DNA of 64,000 nucleotides, taken from Kineosporia aurantiaca JCM 3230 (GTDB lineage Bacteria; Actinomycetota; Actinomycetes; Actinomycetales; Kineosporiaceae). Positions within the stretch are counted from its first letter, which is position 1, and each line of letters starts with the position of its first letter. The stretch lies in NCBI GenBank assembly GCA_000719025.1, contig JODP01000008.1, forward strand, positions 62,001-126,000. The letters run 5' to 3'. The position numbers were made by a program, and so were the translations under genes. Below, in pieces: positions 36,529 to 45,947 of the stretch. The notes under the pieces are model-generated. The model did not search any database and had not been told where the DNA came from. It saw nothing but the letters and a program-made list of their open reading frames with translations.

Positions 36529-37437
36529 TCACCGGTACTGCTTCGGAACCGTCCACGGGGCACCGAATTCCGCATTGAAGGACTCGGGATGGAATGGGCT
36601 GTCGCCGCCCGCCGGATAACTCGTCAGCTCGCCAAAGACGATACGGTCGGGAAGGTGATAAAGATCAACGCGGACGAAGTCGGTCTCTGTGGAGAGCTTT
36701 TCGGCCAGGCCGATCATCTCGTCCAATCGCTCCGGACGGGCCTGAGGCGGGTCGGCCCAGGCCGGGCCGCCGCTCATCGGCAGGTGCTTCCAGGTCGGCG
36801 TGTAGAAATCCTGGGTACGGCCGCCGAAGCGTCCAGCATCGACCTGGATGAAGTGACAGGTGCCGTGAAAGACGAAGAACTTGTAGTCGTCCGGGATCGC
36901 GCCGTCGCTCCCGGCGAGCATCTCCTCCACGATGACGCGCGGAGTTATCTGCCCGTAGGCCCATTCGCGATTGGGGCCCTGGCCGTACAGCTTCCCGAGC
37001 CACCCGCTCGCGATGTCCACCAATGTACGTGAGGAGACGGATTCCGGCCGCACGTGCCGGTACACCCATCCCCACTGAGGCTCCGGCAGGACCGCTTCGG
37101 GCGGGGCCTGAGGCGAGACGACCACGGCCGCGCCACTGCCGTGCGTGGGCTTGACCACGTACGCGTCCGGTAACTTCAGCTGCGCGAGGTCCTGGGGATC
37201 GTCCAGGATCGCAAAAACTCTGGGCAGGTAGTGGATTCCTCCTCGGGAGGCGACGTAGTCACGCACCGCCGCCTTGTCCGCGAAGGTGACCAGCAGAGGA
37301 CGATGGTCGCGAAGCATCTTGTATCGCACCTTGTCGGTGAAGGTGCGTGGGCGACGGGTCCGGAACAACCGCAGGCCCCGCACCAGCCGGCTGCGTTCGC
37401 GCCATTTCACCCGCGGAGGCTGGCTCATAGCGGGCAC
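36529..37437 (-). CDS. TupA-like ATP-grasp protein
   Basis: 302 residues (ATG 37428 would give 299). An N-terminal basic segment (RTFTDKVRYKMLRDHRPLLVTFADK), then VVKPTHGSGAAVVV and IVEEMLAGSDG with DYKFFVFHG are the features of the TupA-like ATP-grasp family. Members are found in exopolysaccharide and teichuronopeptide loci, where they may form an amide or ester on a polymer. No glycosyltransferases are nearby. The gene is convergent with the terminator of the small membrane protein. Confidence 0.75.
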   Translation of the reverse strand: MPAMSQPPRVKWRERSRLVRGLRLFRTRRPRTFTDKVRYKMLRDHRPLLVTFADKAAVRDYVASRGGIHYLPRVFAILDDPQDLAQLKLPDAYVVKPTHGSGAAVVVSPQAPPEAVLPEPQWGWVYRHVRPESVSSRTLVDIASGWLGKLYGQGPNREWAYGQITPRVIVEEMLAGSDGAIPDDYKFFVFHGTCHFIQVDAGRFGGRTQDFYTPTWKHLPMSGGPAWADPPQARPERLDEMIGLAEKLSTETDFVRVDLYHLPDRIVFGELTSYPAGGDSPFHPESFNAEFGAPWTVPKQYR

Positions 37438-37539
37438 GACCGAATACGGACTGTCATTATCACAAGCGCAGAGTCTTCCCCATCCGCGTCACCTGCACAC
37501 TTCCGCCTGCCCCGGGAGTTGAGGACCCGAGAGGAGCGC

Positions 37540-38313
37540 TCACTCGATGCTCCGGTCGTCGGGCCGACCGATGAAGGGCTCCACGAGCCTGCGGATGCTC
37601 GGCGAGGGGCGCAGTCCCAGTTCCTCGTACAGCAGGTGCCGATAGATCTCGAACTGGCGCAGCGCTTCTCCGGGATTTCCCTCGGCGAGGTGGATCTCGA
37701 TCACCCGGCGGTGAGCGCTTTCGCGCAGCGACTCCCCAGCCACGGCAGCCAGCGCGGCCTGGAGCGCCTCACCGAAGCGCCCGACCGCTCGTAACGAGGA
37801 GCTCAGGGCCTCCAGGGCGTGCAGGCGCAACTGTCGGTGGCGTTCGCGTTCGACCAGGATCCAGTCGTCGTCCCAGGATGGCAGCACGTCGCTGTCCAGC
37901 AGCGACAGCATCTCATCGGTCGGACCCGGGTCGGCCGGATGGGGCATCTCCGGCTCGGGTGGGGTACGTAACCGGCGTACCTCACGGTCGCAGGTCCACA
38001 CGTCCACATCCACGTGCTCGGACAAGCTCAGATCGGTGGTGCTACTGACCGTCAGGCGGTGTCCGTTCGGGTGCGGCAGACGGGTCAGGGCGGCGCGAAG
38101 ATTGGCCGAGGCCTGTGTGGCAGCACTGTCCGGCCACAGGGCGGCGGCGACTCGGGTGCGCGGTACCGGCCGGTGGCTGAGGCCGAGAAAAGCCAGGAGC
38201 CTCTGCCCGCCCAGGCGCAATTGCACGGCCTGGCCGGCGGCCATCACGGCGAAGTCGCCCAGCAACTGGACCTGGACACCGAGAGGGGGCTGTGAAGAAT
38301 GTGACTCGGGCAC
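37540..38313 (-). CDS. SARP-family (AfsR-like) transcriptional activator
   Basis: 257 residues. N-terminal winged helix of the OmpR-like type (VQLLGDFAVMAAGQAVQL, then ALWPDSAATQASANLRAALTRL at about residues 59-80), followed by the bacterial transcriptional activation domain with LPSWDDDWILVERERHRQLRLHALEAL. It ends with LEELGLRPSPSIRRL-type helices. SARPs usually activate secondary-metabolite or stress genes by binding direct heptamer repeats. The nearest candidates are the manganese genes upstream; the MAA cluster 7 kb away is a more speculative target. Confidence 0.82.
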   Translation of the reverse strand: MPESHSSQPPLGVQVQLLGDFAVMAAGQAVQLRLGGQRLLAFLGLSHRPVPRTRVAAALWPDSAATQASANLRAALTRLPHPNGHRLTVSSTTDLSLSEHVDVDVWTCDREVRRLRTPPEPEMPHPADPGPTDEMLSLLDSDVLPSWDDDWILVERERHRQLRLHALEALSSSLRAVGRFGEALQAALAAVAGESLRESAHRRVIEIHLAEGNPGEALRQFEIYRHLLYEELGLRPSPSIRRLVEPFIGRPDDRSIE

Positions 38314-38431
38314 GTTTTTCTCTCCGCGTGGTGCTGGAGGGAGGGGCGATCGGCTGCACCCACAATCGTTCTATCGGCTGACGTCCGAAGCGCAAGTCGG
38401 GCGTCGGCACCGTGGTTCGGTCAGTCGTCCA

Positions 38432-38677
38432 TCATTGTTGAAGCAGCCAGGTGCGTACGGCGGTGCAGATCGCGTCGACTCCCTGCGCGACGCCGACCCC
38501 CGTAGGTGGGGTGGACGCGTCCGCGGCCTGGATCAGGCGGCAACGCAGCTGGTCGTCCTCGTGCCACACCCGCAGCAGAAGGACCGCTGAGTGCTCATCC
38601 GGAGTCGGGTGCGGGTGAGGGCTGCTCGAGGCGGAGTGGCGGGACGGGTCACAGGCGCGGCACATCACGTCATCCAC
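38432..38677 (-). CDS. Small hypothetical protein coupled to the NRAMP gene
   Basis: 81 residues starting with GTG 38677, which overlaps the NRAMP stop by 8 bp, so it looks translationally coupled. Composition: His/Pro-rich N-terminus, CRAC motif near residue 6-9, and a helical end (AQGVDAICTAVRTWLL). A metal-related role is conceivable from the context; there is no recognised family. Confidence 0.45.
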   Translation of the reverse strand: MDDVMCRACDPSRHSASSSPHPHPTPDEHSAVLLLRVWHEDDQLRCRLIQAADASTPPTGVGVAQGVDAICTAVRTWLLQQ

Positions 38678-40106
38678 CCCTTAGGACATGCAGGATCAGG
38701 AACCCGTTCAAGGCGATGATGGCCGTCGCGGTCACGGCCCCGGCCATCGTGGTGGCAGGGCGGTTCACCAGCTCGGCCATCAGCTTCGGTCGTGAGGTGA
38801 GGACGACCAGCGGTACCAGCGTGAACGGAATACCCAAGGACAGCACCACCTGGCTCATGACCAGGGCCGTCCCGGTATCGGCCCCGCTGGCCAGCAGCAC
38901 CAGGGCCGGCAGCATCGTCACCAGCCGGCGCACGGAAGGCCGGATGCGCAGGCCCAGATAGCCGCTCATCACGATCTCTCCGGCGTAGGTTCCGACGCTG
39001 GCCGAGGACAGTCCGGAGGCGAGCAGGGCGATGGCGAAGATCACCGCGGCACCCCCACCGGCCACCACGATCAGCCCGGCGTGCGCGTCCTGGAGGCTGT
39101 CCACGCTCACGCCACTGCCGTGGAACAGCGCGGCCGCCATCACCAGCATGGCCACGTTCACGGCGCCGGCCAGGGACAGGGCGACGATGACGTCGACCCG
39201 TTGAGCCTGGAGCAAACGATGGCGCTGGGGTCGGGCCGGTTCTGGTTCGACCAGTCGTGCGCTCATCGAGGAGTGGAGATACACCGCGTGCGGCATCACC
39301 GTGGCCCCGACGATCCCGCTGGCCAGCAGCACACTGTCGACCCCGGCGAAGCGCGGCACCAGGCCGGTGGCGACATCCCCGGGAGCAGGCGCAGCGTGGA
39401 TGAACTCGTATCCGAAGGCCAGGGCGACCAGGGCCAGCAGGGCGATGATGGTGATCTCGAAGGGCCGGCGGCCGTGCCGGCGCAGACCCAGGATCAGGAA
39501 GGCCACCACCGCCGTGACCAGCCCTGAACCCAGCGGGTCAAGACCGAAGAGGAGCTGCAACGCGATCGCGGCGCCGACGAACTCGGCCAGGTCCGTAGCC
39601 ATCGCCACCAGCTCGGCCTGCGCCCACATGAACCAGCGAGCCGGAGCCGACAGTCGCTCACGGCACAGCTGGGCCAGGTCGCGCCCGGTGGCCAGGCCCA
39701 GCTTGGCCGAGAGGTACTGCACCAGCATGGCCACGACATTGGCCAGCACCACGACCCACACCAGCGTGTAGCCGAACCGGGCGCCACCGCCGATGTTGGT
39801 GGCGAAGTTGCCGGGATCGATATAGGCAATGGCAGCAACGAAGGCCGGCCCAAGCGCGGGCAACAGCCGGCGCAAGCTGCTACCGGTGCGGCGCGCTGGG
39901 GTGAGTTGTTGTGCTGGAGCAGTTTCCGGGGAATGGACAGGCGGTGCTGAGAGAAGCTGCAGGGCTGGTGGTTGCTCTCCCACGGCCTTCCCGCGCGGCC
40001 GCACTGGAGGAGCAGCAGGTTGAAAGAGGCTGGGATGCTGCAGCGCGACAGGAACCGGGACGCCGGCATCAGGAGCAGGTTTGATGAGCACGGCGAGGCT
40101 CCCCAA
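38670..40106 (-). CDS. mntH: NRAMP-family divalent metal (Mn/Fe) transporter
   Basis: 478 residues, of which the first 75 are a Pro/Ala-rich extension that may not be translated. The membrane core has the metal-binding IDPGNFATNI in helix 1 and MPHAVYLHS in helix 6, the diagnostic NRAMP residues. About 11 helices are predicted. Import of Mn(II) is the expected function. The next gene upstream, 107 bp away on the same strand, encodes a manganese catalase, so metal supply and use appear linked. Confidence 0.88.
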   Translation of the reverse strand: MGSLAVLIKPAPDAGVPVPVALQHPSLFQPAAPPVRPRGKAVGEQPPALQLLSAPPVHSPETAPAQQLTPARRTGSSLRRLLPALGPAFVAAIAYIDPGNFATNIGGGARFGYTLVWVVVLANVVAMLVQYLSAKLGLATGRDLAQLCRERLSAPARWFMWAQAELVAMATDLAEFVGAAIALQLLFGLDPLGSGLVTAVVAFLILGLRRHGRRPFEITIIALLALVALAFGYEFIHAAPAPGDVATGLVPRFAGVDSVLLASGIVGATVMPHAVYLHSSMSARLVEPEPARPQRHRLLQAQRVDVIVALSLAGAVNVAMLVMAAALFHGSGVSVDSLQDAHAGLIVVAGGGAAVIFAIALLASGLSSASVGTYAGEIVMSGYLGLRIRPSVRRLVTMLPALVLLASGADTGTALVMSQVVLSLGIPFTLVPLVVLTSRPKLMAELVNRPATTMAGAVTATAIIALNGFLILHVLRGG

Positions 40107-40213
40107 AGGTTTTCACAGCAGATCGAACGGACGCGGCCAGTGGCCGGAGGCGCACAGCGAGCCGGTGGGGGCGGCGCAGCCAATGGCCGGACCGCCCCCA
40201 CCCGCTTGATGCC

Positions 40214-41164
40214 TCAGCTCTCGTTCTTGCCGCCGGCCTTGGTGTGCGTGCCGGGCTCGGCGCCGGTGAGGGCTTCCTTGGCCTTCTCCAGCAGCCCACC
40301 GGAGCCGCTGGCCGGGGCGGTACCACCCGCGACGCTGCGACTGCCTCCGTCGACCGTCGCGTACAGCAGCGGGTCGGCGGCCGGCACGTCCGGGATCGGG
40401 CCCAGGGGCTGCGGGTCCAGCAGGTACTCGAACTCAAGGGTGCCGTCGACCGAGGTCTTCGAGAGCGCCCCGGGTCCGGCGGTGCCGTCGGACAGTCCCC
40501 AGATCTCGTTGCTGTGCTCGGTGTACTCGGTGTCGGTGCCGAACGCGCTGGGTACCGGAAGTGTCTCCAGGCCGTCGGCCTTGAGCATCTCGATCGCGGC
40601 CAGCCACTGCTGCTGGTGACAGGTGTCCCGGGCCAGGTTGAAGCGCAGCATGTCGCGCACGCCCTTGTCGTCCGTCATGTTGTACAGGCGAGCGGTCTGC
40701 AGCCGTCCCTGCGCCTCGGCGCCGGCATTGGCCATGAAGTCGGCCATCAGGTTGCCGCTAGCGACGATGTACTTCCCGTTCCACGGGTATCCGGCGCTGT
40801 CGGCCAGAACGGCACCGCCACCGGCCACGATCGCGTGCTGCGGGTTCTGCCCGCCGAGCACCGCGGCCAGCGCCGGGTTGGCCGCGGCCGCCGCCGAGGT
40901 CTGCTCCGCCGGAGCACCCTCGAGCAGACGGGCGATCATGATGGAGATCATCTCGACGTGACCGAGTTCTTCGGTCGCCGTGTCCATGATCAGGTCCTTG
41001 TACTTGCCGGGGATCCGGGTGTTCCAGCCCTGGAACAGGTACTGCAGCGCCACGGTCATCTCACCGTAGGCGCCGCCGATGAGCTCCTGCAGCTTCATCG
41101 CGTACAGGGCGTCCGGCTGGTCAGGAGCACAGTTGTACTGGGTCTGCTGGGTGTGGCGGAACAT
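40214..41164 (-). CDS. Manganese catalase
   Basis: 316 residues from ATG 41164. A ferritin-like four-helix bundle with the metal ligands of manganese catalases: QELIGGAYGEMTV, ATEELGHVEMIS and later FNLARDTCHQQQW. The catalytic core ends near residue 230 and a loose tail follows. It dismutates hydrogen peroxide with a dimanganese centre. It sits just upstream of the NRAMP gene, consistent with a manganese-fed peroxide defence. Confidence 0.88.
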   Translation of the reverse strand: MFRHTQQTQYNCAPDQPDALYAMKLQELIGGAYGEMTVALQYLFQGWNTRIPGKYKDLIMDTATEELGHVEMISIMIARLLEGAPAEQTSAAAAANPALAAVLGGQNPQHAIVAGGGAVLADSAGYPWNGKYIVASGNLMADFMANAGAEAQGRLQTARLYNMTDDKGVRDMLRFNLARDTCHQQQWLAAIEMLKADGLETLPVPSAFGTDTEYTEHSNEIWGLSDGTAGPGALSKTSVDGTLEFEYLLDPQPLGPIPDVPAADPLLYATVDGGSRSVAGGTAPASGSGGLLEKAKEALTGAEPGTHTKAGGKNES

Positions 41165-41352
41165 GAGCAAGTTCCTCTCGGTAAAGCTTGGAGGGCGTGC
41201 TCAACAGACTGCGCGACCGCTGCTGCACAGGCGCGACCGCATCGTGACACCCGCGTGACGCCCGCCGTCGGCAACGCCGTAAAGCGGCGTCCGTAGGGGC
41301 CTTGTGCGCCTTGAAAGCGGTTTTACCGCAGGGACAATGGATAGGTAGCCGC

Positions 41353-43002
41353 TCACCGAGATGGCTCTCCGGCCCGGTCCTCGTCCATTGGTTCATGGTG
41401 TTGTCCGTCCTGATCGCCCGCTCCCGCCGCCTGGGCCGGGATGAGCACGGTTGCCAGCACACCGAGGGCCAGAAGCCCGGCGGCGATCCAGGACGCGATG
41501 GCGACGCCGTTGGCCATGGCGTCCCGCGCGGCGTCGGCCACCTGGGCGGTGGCGGGGTTCGCAGCGAACGGCTGGATGACGGCGCCGGCACTTTGGGTGA
41601 CCGCGTTGGCGAACTGGTCGATCTGGGCGTGGGGGAGTCCGCTGTCGGCCAGCCCCGACTTCACGTCCTTGCCCAGGACTGAGTAGAACACCGTGGTCAG
41701 CACGGCGATACCGAGCGCGGAGCCGAGCTGCCGGAAGGTGGACTGGATGGCGGAGCCGGAACCGGCGTCGGACGCGGGGACGTCGGCCAGGACGACGTTG
41801 GTGACCTGAGCGGTCGCGAAGCCGACGCCGATCCCGTACCCGAACAGGGCGATCGCGATGGCCCACCAGGGCGCCGACGTCGTGGCCGCCACCACGCCCA
41901 GCCCGGCCAGGGCGAGGGCTTCCAGGGCCAGGCCGAGGCGGACCAGATCGAGGGCGGAAAGTTTCGCCTGCAGGCCGAAACTCAGGCCGCTGGCGAAGAA
42001 GCTGCCGAGGGCCAGGGGGAGCAGGGCGACGCCGGCCTGCAGGGCGGAGTAGTTGAGGGTGAACTGCAGCCACAGTGGCAGCACCGCGATGATCCCGAAC
42101 TCGCCGAGGCCAATGATGACGATGGCGATGTTGCCGTTGCGGAAGGAGGGGATGGCGAACAGGCGGGTGTTCATCAGCGGCTCACGCGAGGCGCCGGGCC
42201 GGCTGAGGCGTATCTGCCGCCAGGTGAAGACCGCCAGTACCAGGACCCCGGCCACGAGGGCGACGAACACCGGTGAGGGGTTGGAGGTCCAGGCGTAACC
42301 GAACAGGTCGAACGTCTTGATGCTGGTGACCCAGCCGTAGCTACGTCCCTCGACCAGGCCGAACGCCAGCGCCGCGAGGCCCACGACGGACAGCAGCGCG
42401 CTGGGCGCATCGATCCGGGCCCGTGTGCGTGGTGAGGGGTCGATGAAGGTCATGGTCAGGAACACGACCAGGACGACGAGGGGGACGTTGATCCCGAAGG
42501 CCCAGCGCCAGCTGGCGTGCTCGGACAGCCAGCCGCCGATCACCGGGCCGACGGCCGTCGCGGCCCCGATGGTCGATCCCCACAGGGCGAATGCCTGGCC
42601 CCGGGCCTTGCCGGTGAAGGTCTGGTTCAGCAGTGACAGGGAGGTCGGCAACAGCATCGCTCCGCCGGTGCCCTGGAGGAACCGGGCGAGGATCAGGACG
42701 GTGCCGTTGGGGGCCAGGCCCGCCAGCAGGCTCGTCACCCCGAAAACCACGAGCCCGGCCGTGAAGATCCGCCGGGCCCCGACCAGGTCGGCCAGGCGCC
42801 CTAAGACCAGCAGCAGGGCGGCGAAGGTGATCGCGTAGGACTCCTGGATCCACTGGGTCTGGGAGGAGGTGATGTCCAGGTCGTCGATCACGGACGCGGT
42901 GATCACGTTGACGATCGTGGTGTCGACGACGATCATCGAGACGCCGAGGGCGATCCCGGCCAGCCCCCACCATCGACGAGATCCAGCTTCCTGCGCGGCC
43001 AT
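41353..43002 (-). CDS. MFS drug exporter, DHA2 (EmrB/QacA) family
   Basis: 549 residues from ATG 43002 (an in-frame TTG at 43017 is weaker). 14 helices. Signatures: IVVDTTIVNVITASV in helix 1, LVLGRLADLVGARRIF after helix 2 and motif C (TAVGPVIGGWL). It expels a toxic or own-made metabolite. It is divergent from a MarR gene with an inverted repeat between the starts, so repression by MarR is likely. Confidence 0.88.
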   Translation of the reverse strand: MAAQEAGSRRWWGLAGIALGVSMIVVDTTIVNVITASVIDDLDITSSQTQWIQESYAITFAALLLVLGRLADLVGARRIFTAGLVVFGVTSLLAGLAPNGTVLILARFLQGTGGAMLLPTSLSLLNQTFTGKARGQAFALWGSTIGAATAVGPVIGGWLSEHASWRWAFGINVPLVVLVVFLTMTFIDPSPRTRARIDAPSALLSVVGLAALAFGLVEGRSYGWVTSIKTFDLFGYAWTSNPSPVFVALVAGVLVLAVFTWRQIRLSRPGASREPLMNTRLFAIPSFRNGNIAIVIIGLGEFGIIAVLPLWLQFTLNYSALQAGVALLPLALGSFFASGLSFGLQAKLSALDLVRLGLALEALALAGLGVVAATTSAPWWAIAIALFGYGIGVGFATAQVTNVVLADVPASDAGSGSAIQSTFRQLGSALGIAVLTTVFYSVLGKDVKSGLADSGLPHAQIDQFANAVTQSAGAVIQPFAANPATAQVADAARDAMANGVAIASWIAAGLLALGVLATVLIPAQAAGAGDQDGQHHEPMDEDRAGEPSR

Positions 43003-43018
43003 CTGCCATCCCTTCAAC

Positions 43019-43069
43019 TAGTTACATCGTCAAGATATTAGAGCATCAAGAGAAGTGATGATGTAACTA
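43019..43069. promoter_or_regulatory. Inverted pair of MarR half-sites between MFS and marR
   Basis: TAGTTACATCGTCA (43019-43032) and its near-inverse TGATGATGTAACTA (43056-43069) match in 13 of 14 positions and flank the two promoters. A MarR dimer may bind each copy or bridge them. Confidence 0.65.
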
Positions 43070-43120
43070 TTTGATGCAGGTAGAATCACCAGGTGCCAGT
43101 AGGGGACGCCGGAGATCTCA

Positions 43121-43633
43121 ATGAGTGACGAGGGGCAGCGCGCCCCACGACGAACGCGGCTCGCAGACGAGGCTCAGCGGGACCGGCTCCTGGAGGGCCT
43201 GCGCAACTACGCGACCGCCTTCAACGAGCTCGGCCGCCAGCTGGGCGGATCGGCGGGCCTGCACGTCACCGACGCCAAGGCCCTGGTCGAGATCCTCGAG
43301 GCGTACGACAGCGGAACCCCGCTGACCCAGGCCGGACTCAGCCAGCGCGTCGGACTGACGACCGGTGCCACCTCCTCGTTGCTGAACCGGCTGGAGGCCG
43401 CCGGCCACATCCAGCGGGTCCGCGAAAGCGCGGACCGGCGGGTGGTCACGCTGCATCCCACGCCCGGCGTCGACGCCATGGTGCTGCAGTTCTTCGCCCC
43501 CCTGACCCAGCGCATCGACATCATGCTCGACGGCTACTCGCCCGAAGTGCTCGGGGAGTTCGAGCGCTTCCTGGCCGAGATGGCGCAAGTGATGAAAAGC
43601 CATAGCGTGCAGGATGTCCACCCGGCTGAGTGA
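43121..43633 (+). CDS. MarR-family transcriptional regulator
   Basis: 170 residues with a classic winged helix: TPLTQAGLSQRVGLTTGATSSLLNRLEAAGHIQRVRESADRRV at about residues 66-108. The wing with DRR is complete. It is divergent from the MFS exporter, and a 14-bp inverted pair lies in the interval. It should be released by the compound the exporter removes. Confidence 0.85.
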   Translation: MSDEGQRAPRRTRLADEAQRDRLLEGLRNYATAFNELGRQLGGSAGLHVTDAKALVEILEAYDSGTPLTQAGLSQRVGLTTGATSSLLNRLEAAGHIQRVRESADRRVVTLHPTPGVDAMVLQFFAPLTQRIDIMLDGYSPEVLGEFERFLAEMAQVMKSHSVQDVHPAE

Positions 43634-43679
43634 GGGCTCACACGGCACTCATCAACCCGAGTGGTGCCTTCCTGGGGAG

Positions 43680-44474
43680 TCAGTGGTTCGGGTTCAGGGT
43701 GGGTACCGGCACGCGACCTTCGGCGATGTTGTCGGCCAGGACGTCGAGGAGTTGTTCGGCCGTGAAGGCGTGGGCCCTGAGCAGATCGAGAGCCTGGGTG
43801 GGGGTGAGGTGGTTGGCTCGCATGACCATCCCCTGCGCCCTCCAGACCTGCCGCCGCAGCCGAGTGGCGGGGGCGTCGATCCAGGGATGGGTTGGCAGGC
43901 CTTCCTGGGCGGCGAAGATCTCGGCATCCAGAAGGTGCGTGGTGATGACCTCGCCCAGGGCGGCCACGTCGCGGATGTGGCCCGGCGATCCGGGGGTGTG
44001 CCGGTAGAGGCTGAAGGAGCCCCTCGCCGCTCCGTCGACCAGGAGAGGGTAGGCGGCCACGGCCCGATACGACGTGCGCCGGCGGAACTGCGCCGTGTAG
44101 GACGGCCATGGGTTGCGGATCGGGGACCCGATGTCGGTGATGACGACCGGGCGGCGGGAGATGTAGCTGGACAGGCACGGGCCTTCGCACAACGTGAACT
44201 GGAGCGCTTCGGCGGTGGCAGCGTCTGGCGTACTGGTGCCGACCGGCACGCTGATGTCGGCGCCGAGGTAGACGGAGATCGCCGCACCCTCGACCGGCAG
44301 AATCTGCACCAGCGCCTGGCACAGCCGGTCCGGCAGTTCCTGCCATTCCTGAGCTGATGCCCTACCGCGCGGCTGGGTCAGGGCCGCGAACCGGGCCGTC
44401 AGGGTGGTGGGCTTGTTGCGTCCTTGCTGGGCGCCGGGGCCGGCAGGTTCCCGGTCTCTGCTTTGCTCGCCCAT
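43680..44474 (-). CDS. GAF-ANTAR regulatory protein
   Basis: 264 residues if ATG 44474 is used (GTG 44489 adds five). Residues about 40-175 form a GAF sensor with the LCEGPCLSS motif seen in actinomycete GAF-ANTAR proteins. Residues 190-258 form an ANTAR RNA-binding domain (RAQGMVMRANHLTPTQALDLLRAHA). Such proteins bind paired hairpins in nascent RNA and prevent termination. The target RNA cannot be named. Confidence 0.85.
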   Translation of the reverse strand: MGEQSRDREPAGPGAQQGRNKPTTLTARFAALTQPRGRASAQEWQELPDRLCQALVQILPVEGAAISVYLGADISVPVGTSTPDAATAEALQFTLCEGPCLSSYISRRPVVITDIGSPIRNPWPSYTAQFRRRTSYRAVAAYPLLVDGAARGSFSLYRHTPGSPGHIRDVAALGEVITTHLLDAEIFAAQEGLPTHPWIDAPATRLRRQVWRAQGMVMRANHLTPTQALDLLRAHAFTAEQLLDVLADNIAEGRVPVPTLNPNH

Positions 44475-44651
44475 GGTTCCGGTCTGCACCTCCCACGAAT
44501 GCGGGTTTCACCGCAGGATCAGTAGATCGACGTCGATGACGGGGCAAAGAACATCACCCCTGAGCAGAGGTCACATCTCCACATGTGCGCAAGGCTGTCT
44601 CCCGCCGAAGTGCGTTCGCGCAGGAACGCCGTCGAGAAGGGTGACCACGCC

Positions 44652-44882
44652 ATGACGAACGACCTCCGGTTCGGCCCCCTGCCCGCTCTTGAACTCACCG
44701 CTGTCCAGACCGCAGTCCGTCAGGAGAGGGAGATTTCTTCGGCCGTGCAGGAGCTCCTGGCTCGTCTGCAGAGCCTGGTCGCCGCAGACCCCGTCGACCT
44801 GATCCCAATGGGTGACGCCGGCGGGTCCGGTGACGCTGCAGGCGGGCGTCCGCAGGATCGAATGAGATCTCCCCGGTCCTGA
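44652..44882 (+). CDS. Small hypothetical protein, 76 aa
   Basis: ATG with AGAAGGG about ten bases upstream. The protein is helical in the middle (LTAVQTAVRQEREISSAVQELLARLQSL) and polar at the end, with no cysteine or signal. It is divergent from the GAF-ANTAR gene and convergent with mysD. No family is recognised. Confidence 0.45.
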   Translation: MTNDLRFGPLPALELTAVQTAVRQEREISSAVQELLARLQSLVAADPVDLIPMGDAGGSGDAAGGRPQDRMRSPRS

Positions 44883-44903
44883 ACGACGGGTCGTCGTCGG
44901 GCC

Positions 44904-44931
44904 CGGCTCGGTCAGGCTCGGTCAGGCTCGG
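44904..44931. repeat. Short tandem repeat at the mysD stop
   Basis: A 10-bp unit, GGCTCGGTCA, repeated almost three times. The mysD stop codon lies in it, so each unit supplies an in-frame or near-frame TGA. Probably replication slippage. Confidence 0.6.
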
Positions 44932-45944
44932 CGGGCCTGGTCGATCATCGTGGCGAACAGGTCCGGCAGATTGGTACCGGCCGCTCTGGCCATGGTCGGG
45001 ATCACGCTCTGGTGGGCGAACGAGCAGTACAGCCCGGCCTCGAGGAACCAGGGCCGGCCCGCGGGGTCGATCCGGAAGTCGAACAGGCTGTAGTGCCGGC
45101 AACCCAGAGCTCGGTGGCTGCGCAGGGCGGCGTCCCAGACCGGTTGCGTGACGGGGTCGTCGGGGTCGAGGGTCCAGGCCCGGGCATCGGTCTTGGCGAC
45201 CAGGCCGAGGCCTCCGTTCTCGTCCTGACTGATCTTGTCGCTGTGGTCGCGGATCGGTTTGCTGATGGCGTCCACCGCGTACTCCTCGAGCGGCAGGCCG
45301 ATCAACTCGCCGTCGATTTCCAGGACGCCGCAGCGCACTTCGCGGCCCAGCTCAATGTAGGTCTCGACCAGCACGCGGTCGCTGTAGAAGAAAGCGGCAT
45401 CGAGCGCGGCGGGGTAGGCGTCCTGGTCCGGGACCAGGCTGACGCCGACCGAGTTGTCACCGTCCACGGGTTTGACGACGACCGGGGGCGGCAGCGTCGG
45501 GATCTGGCCGCGGCGCAGCACCTGGGCGGTCGGTACCGCGACGCCGGCTGCGGCGACGACGGCCCGGGCGTGGGCCTTGTCGGCGCCGATGGCCATGACG
45601 GAGGCCGTGTTTCCGATGTAGGGCAGGTCGAGGAGCTCGAGTAGGGATCGGTAGGTCGTCATACCGGGCAGGCAGAACATCTGGGGGATGACGACATCGG
45701 GACGCATGGCGACCAGCAGCGGGAGGGCGGCGGTCAGCGGCAGGGCAGGGGCGGCCGCGAGGGCCTGCTCGCCGGGGTCGGCGGGAAAGCGCCACTGGCC
45801 GTCCGGCGCCACGTAGGCGACGTGCATGCGGTAGCGCGAGGCGTCGGCGGTGGCGGACCAGCAGTCGCGGGCATAGAGCAGGGAGAGGTCGGCCATGAAG
45901 GTGCTGGAGGGCGATCCGATCAGGTGCAGCACGGTGAGGGGCAT
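44922..45944 (-). CDS. mysD: D-Ala-D-Ala-ligase-like enzyme, MysD-type
   Basis: 340 residues. ATP-grasp ligase in the D-Ala-D-Ala-ligase class: VIPQMFCLPGMTTYRS near the start, then PPVVVKPVDGDNSVGVSLV and REVRCGVLEIDGELIG. The C-terminus has the Mg-binding stretch LFDFRIDPAGRPWFLEAGL. In mycosporine pathways this enzyme joins a second amino acid to mycosporine-glycine, giving shinorine or porphyra-334. It begins 3 bp after the mysC stop and is last in the operon. Confidence 0.8.
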   Translation of the reverse strand: MPLTVLHLIGSPSSTFMADLSLLYARDCWSATADASRYRMHVAYVAPDGQWRFPADPGEQALAAAPALPLTAALPLLVAMRPDVVIPQMFCLPGMTTYRSLLELLDLPYIGNTASVMAIGADKAHARAVVAAAGVAVPTAQVLRRGQIPTLPPPVVVKPVDGDNSVGVSLVPDQDAYPAALDAAFFYSDRVLVETYIELGREVRCGVLEIDGELIGLPLEEYAVDAISKPIRDHSDKISQDENGGLGLVAKTDARAWTLDPDDPVTQPVWDAALRSHRALGCRHYSLFDFRIDPAGRPWFLEAGLYCSFAHQSVIPTMARAAGTNLPDLFATMIDQARRA

Positions 45945-45947
45945 CGG

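Noticed and set aside
44652..44882. The 76-residue gene as a ribosomal peptide precursor for the ATP-grasp enzymes
   Set aside because: It is on the opposite strand, lacks a leader/core pattern, and the two ATP-grasp genes fit MysC and MysD with mysA and mysB present.
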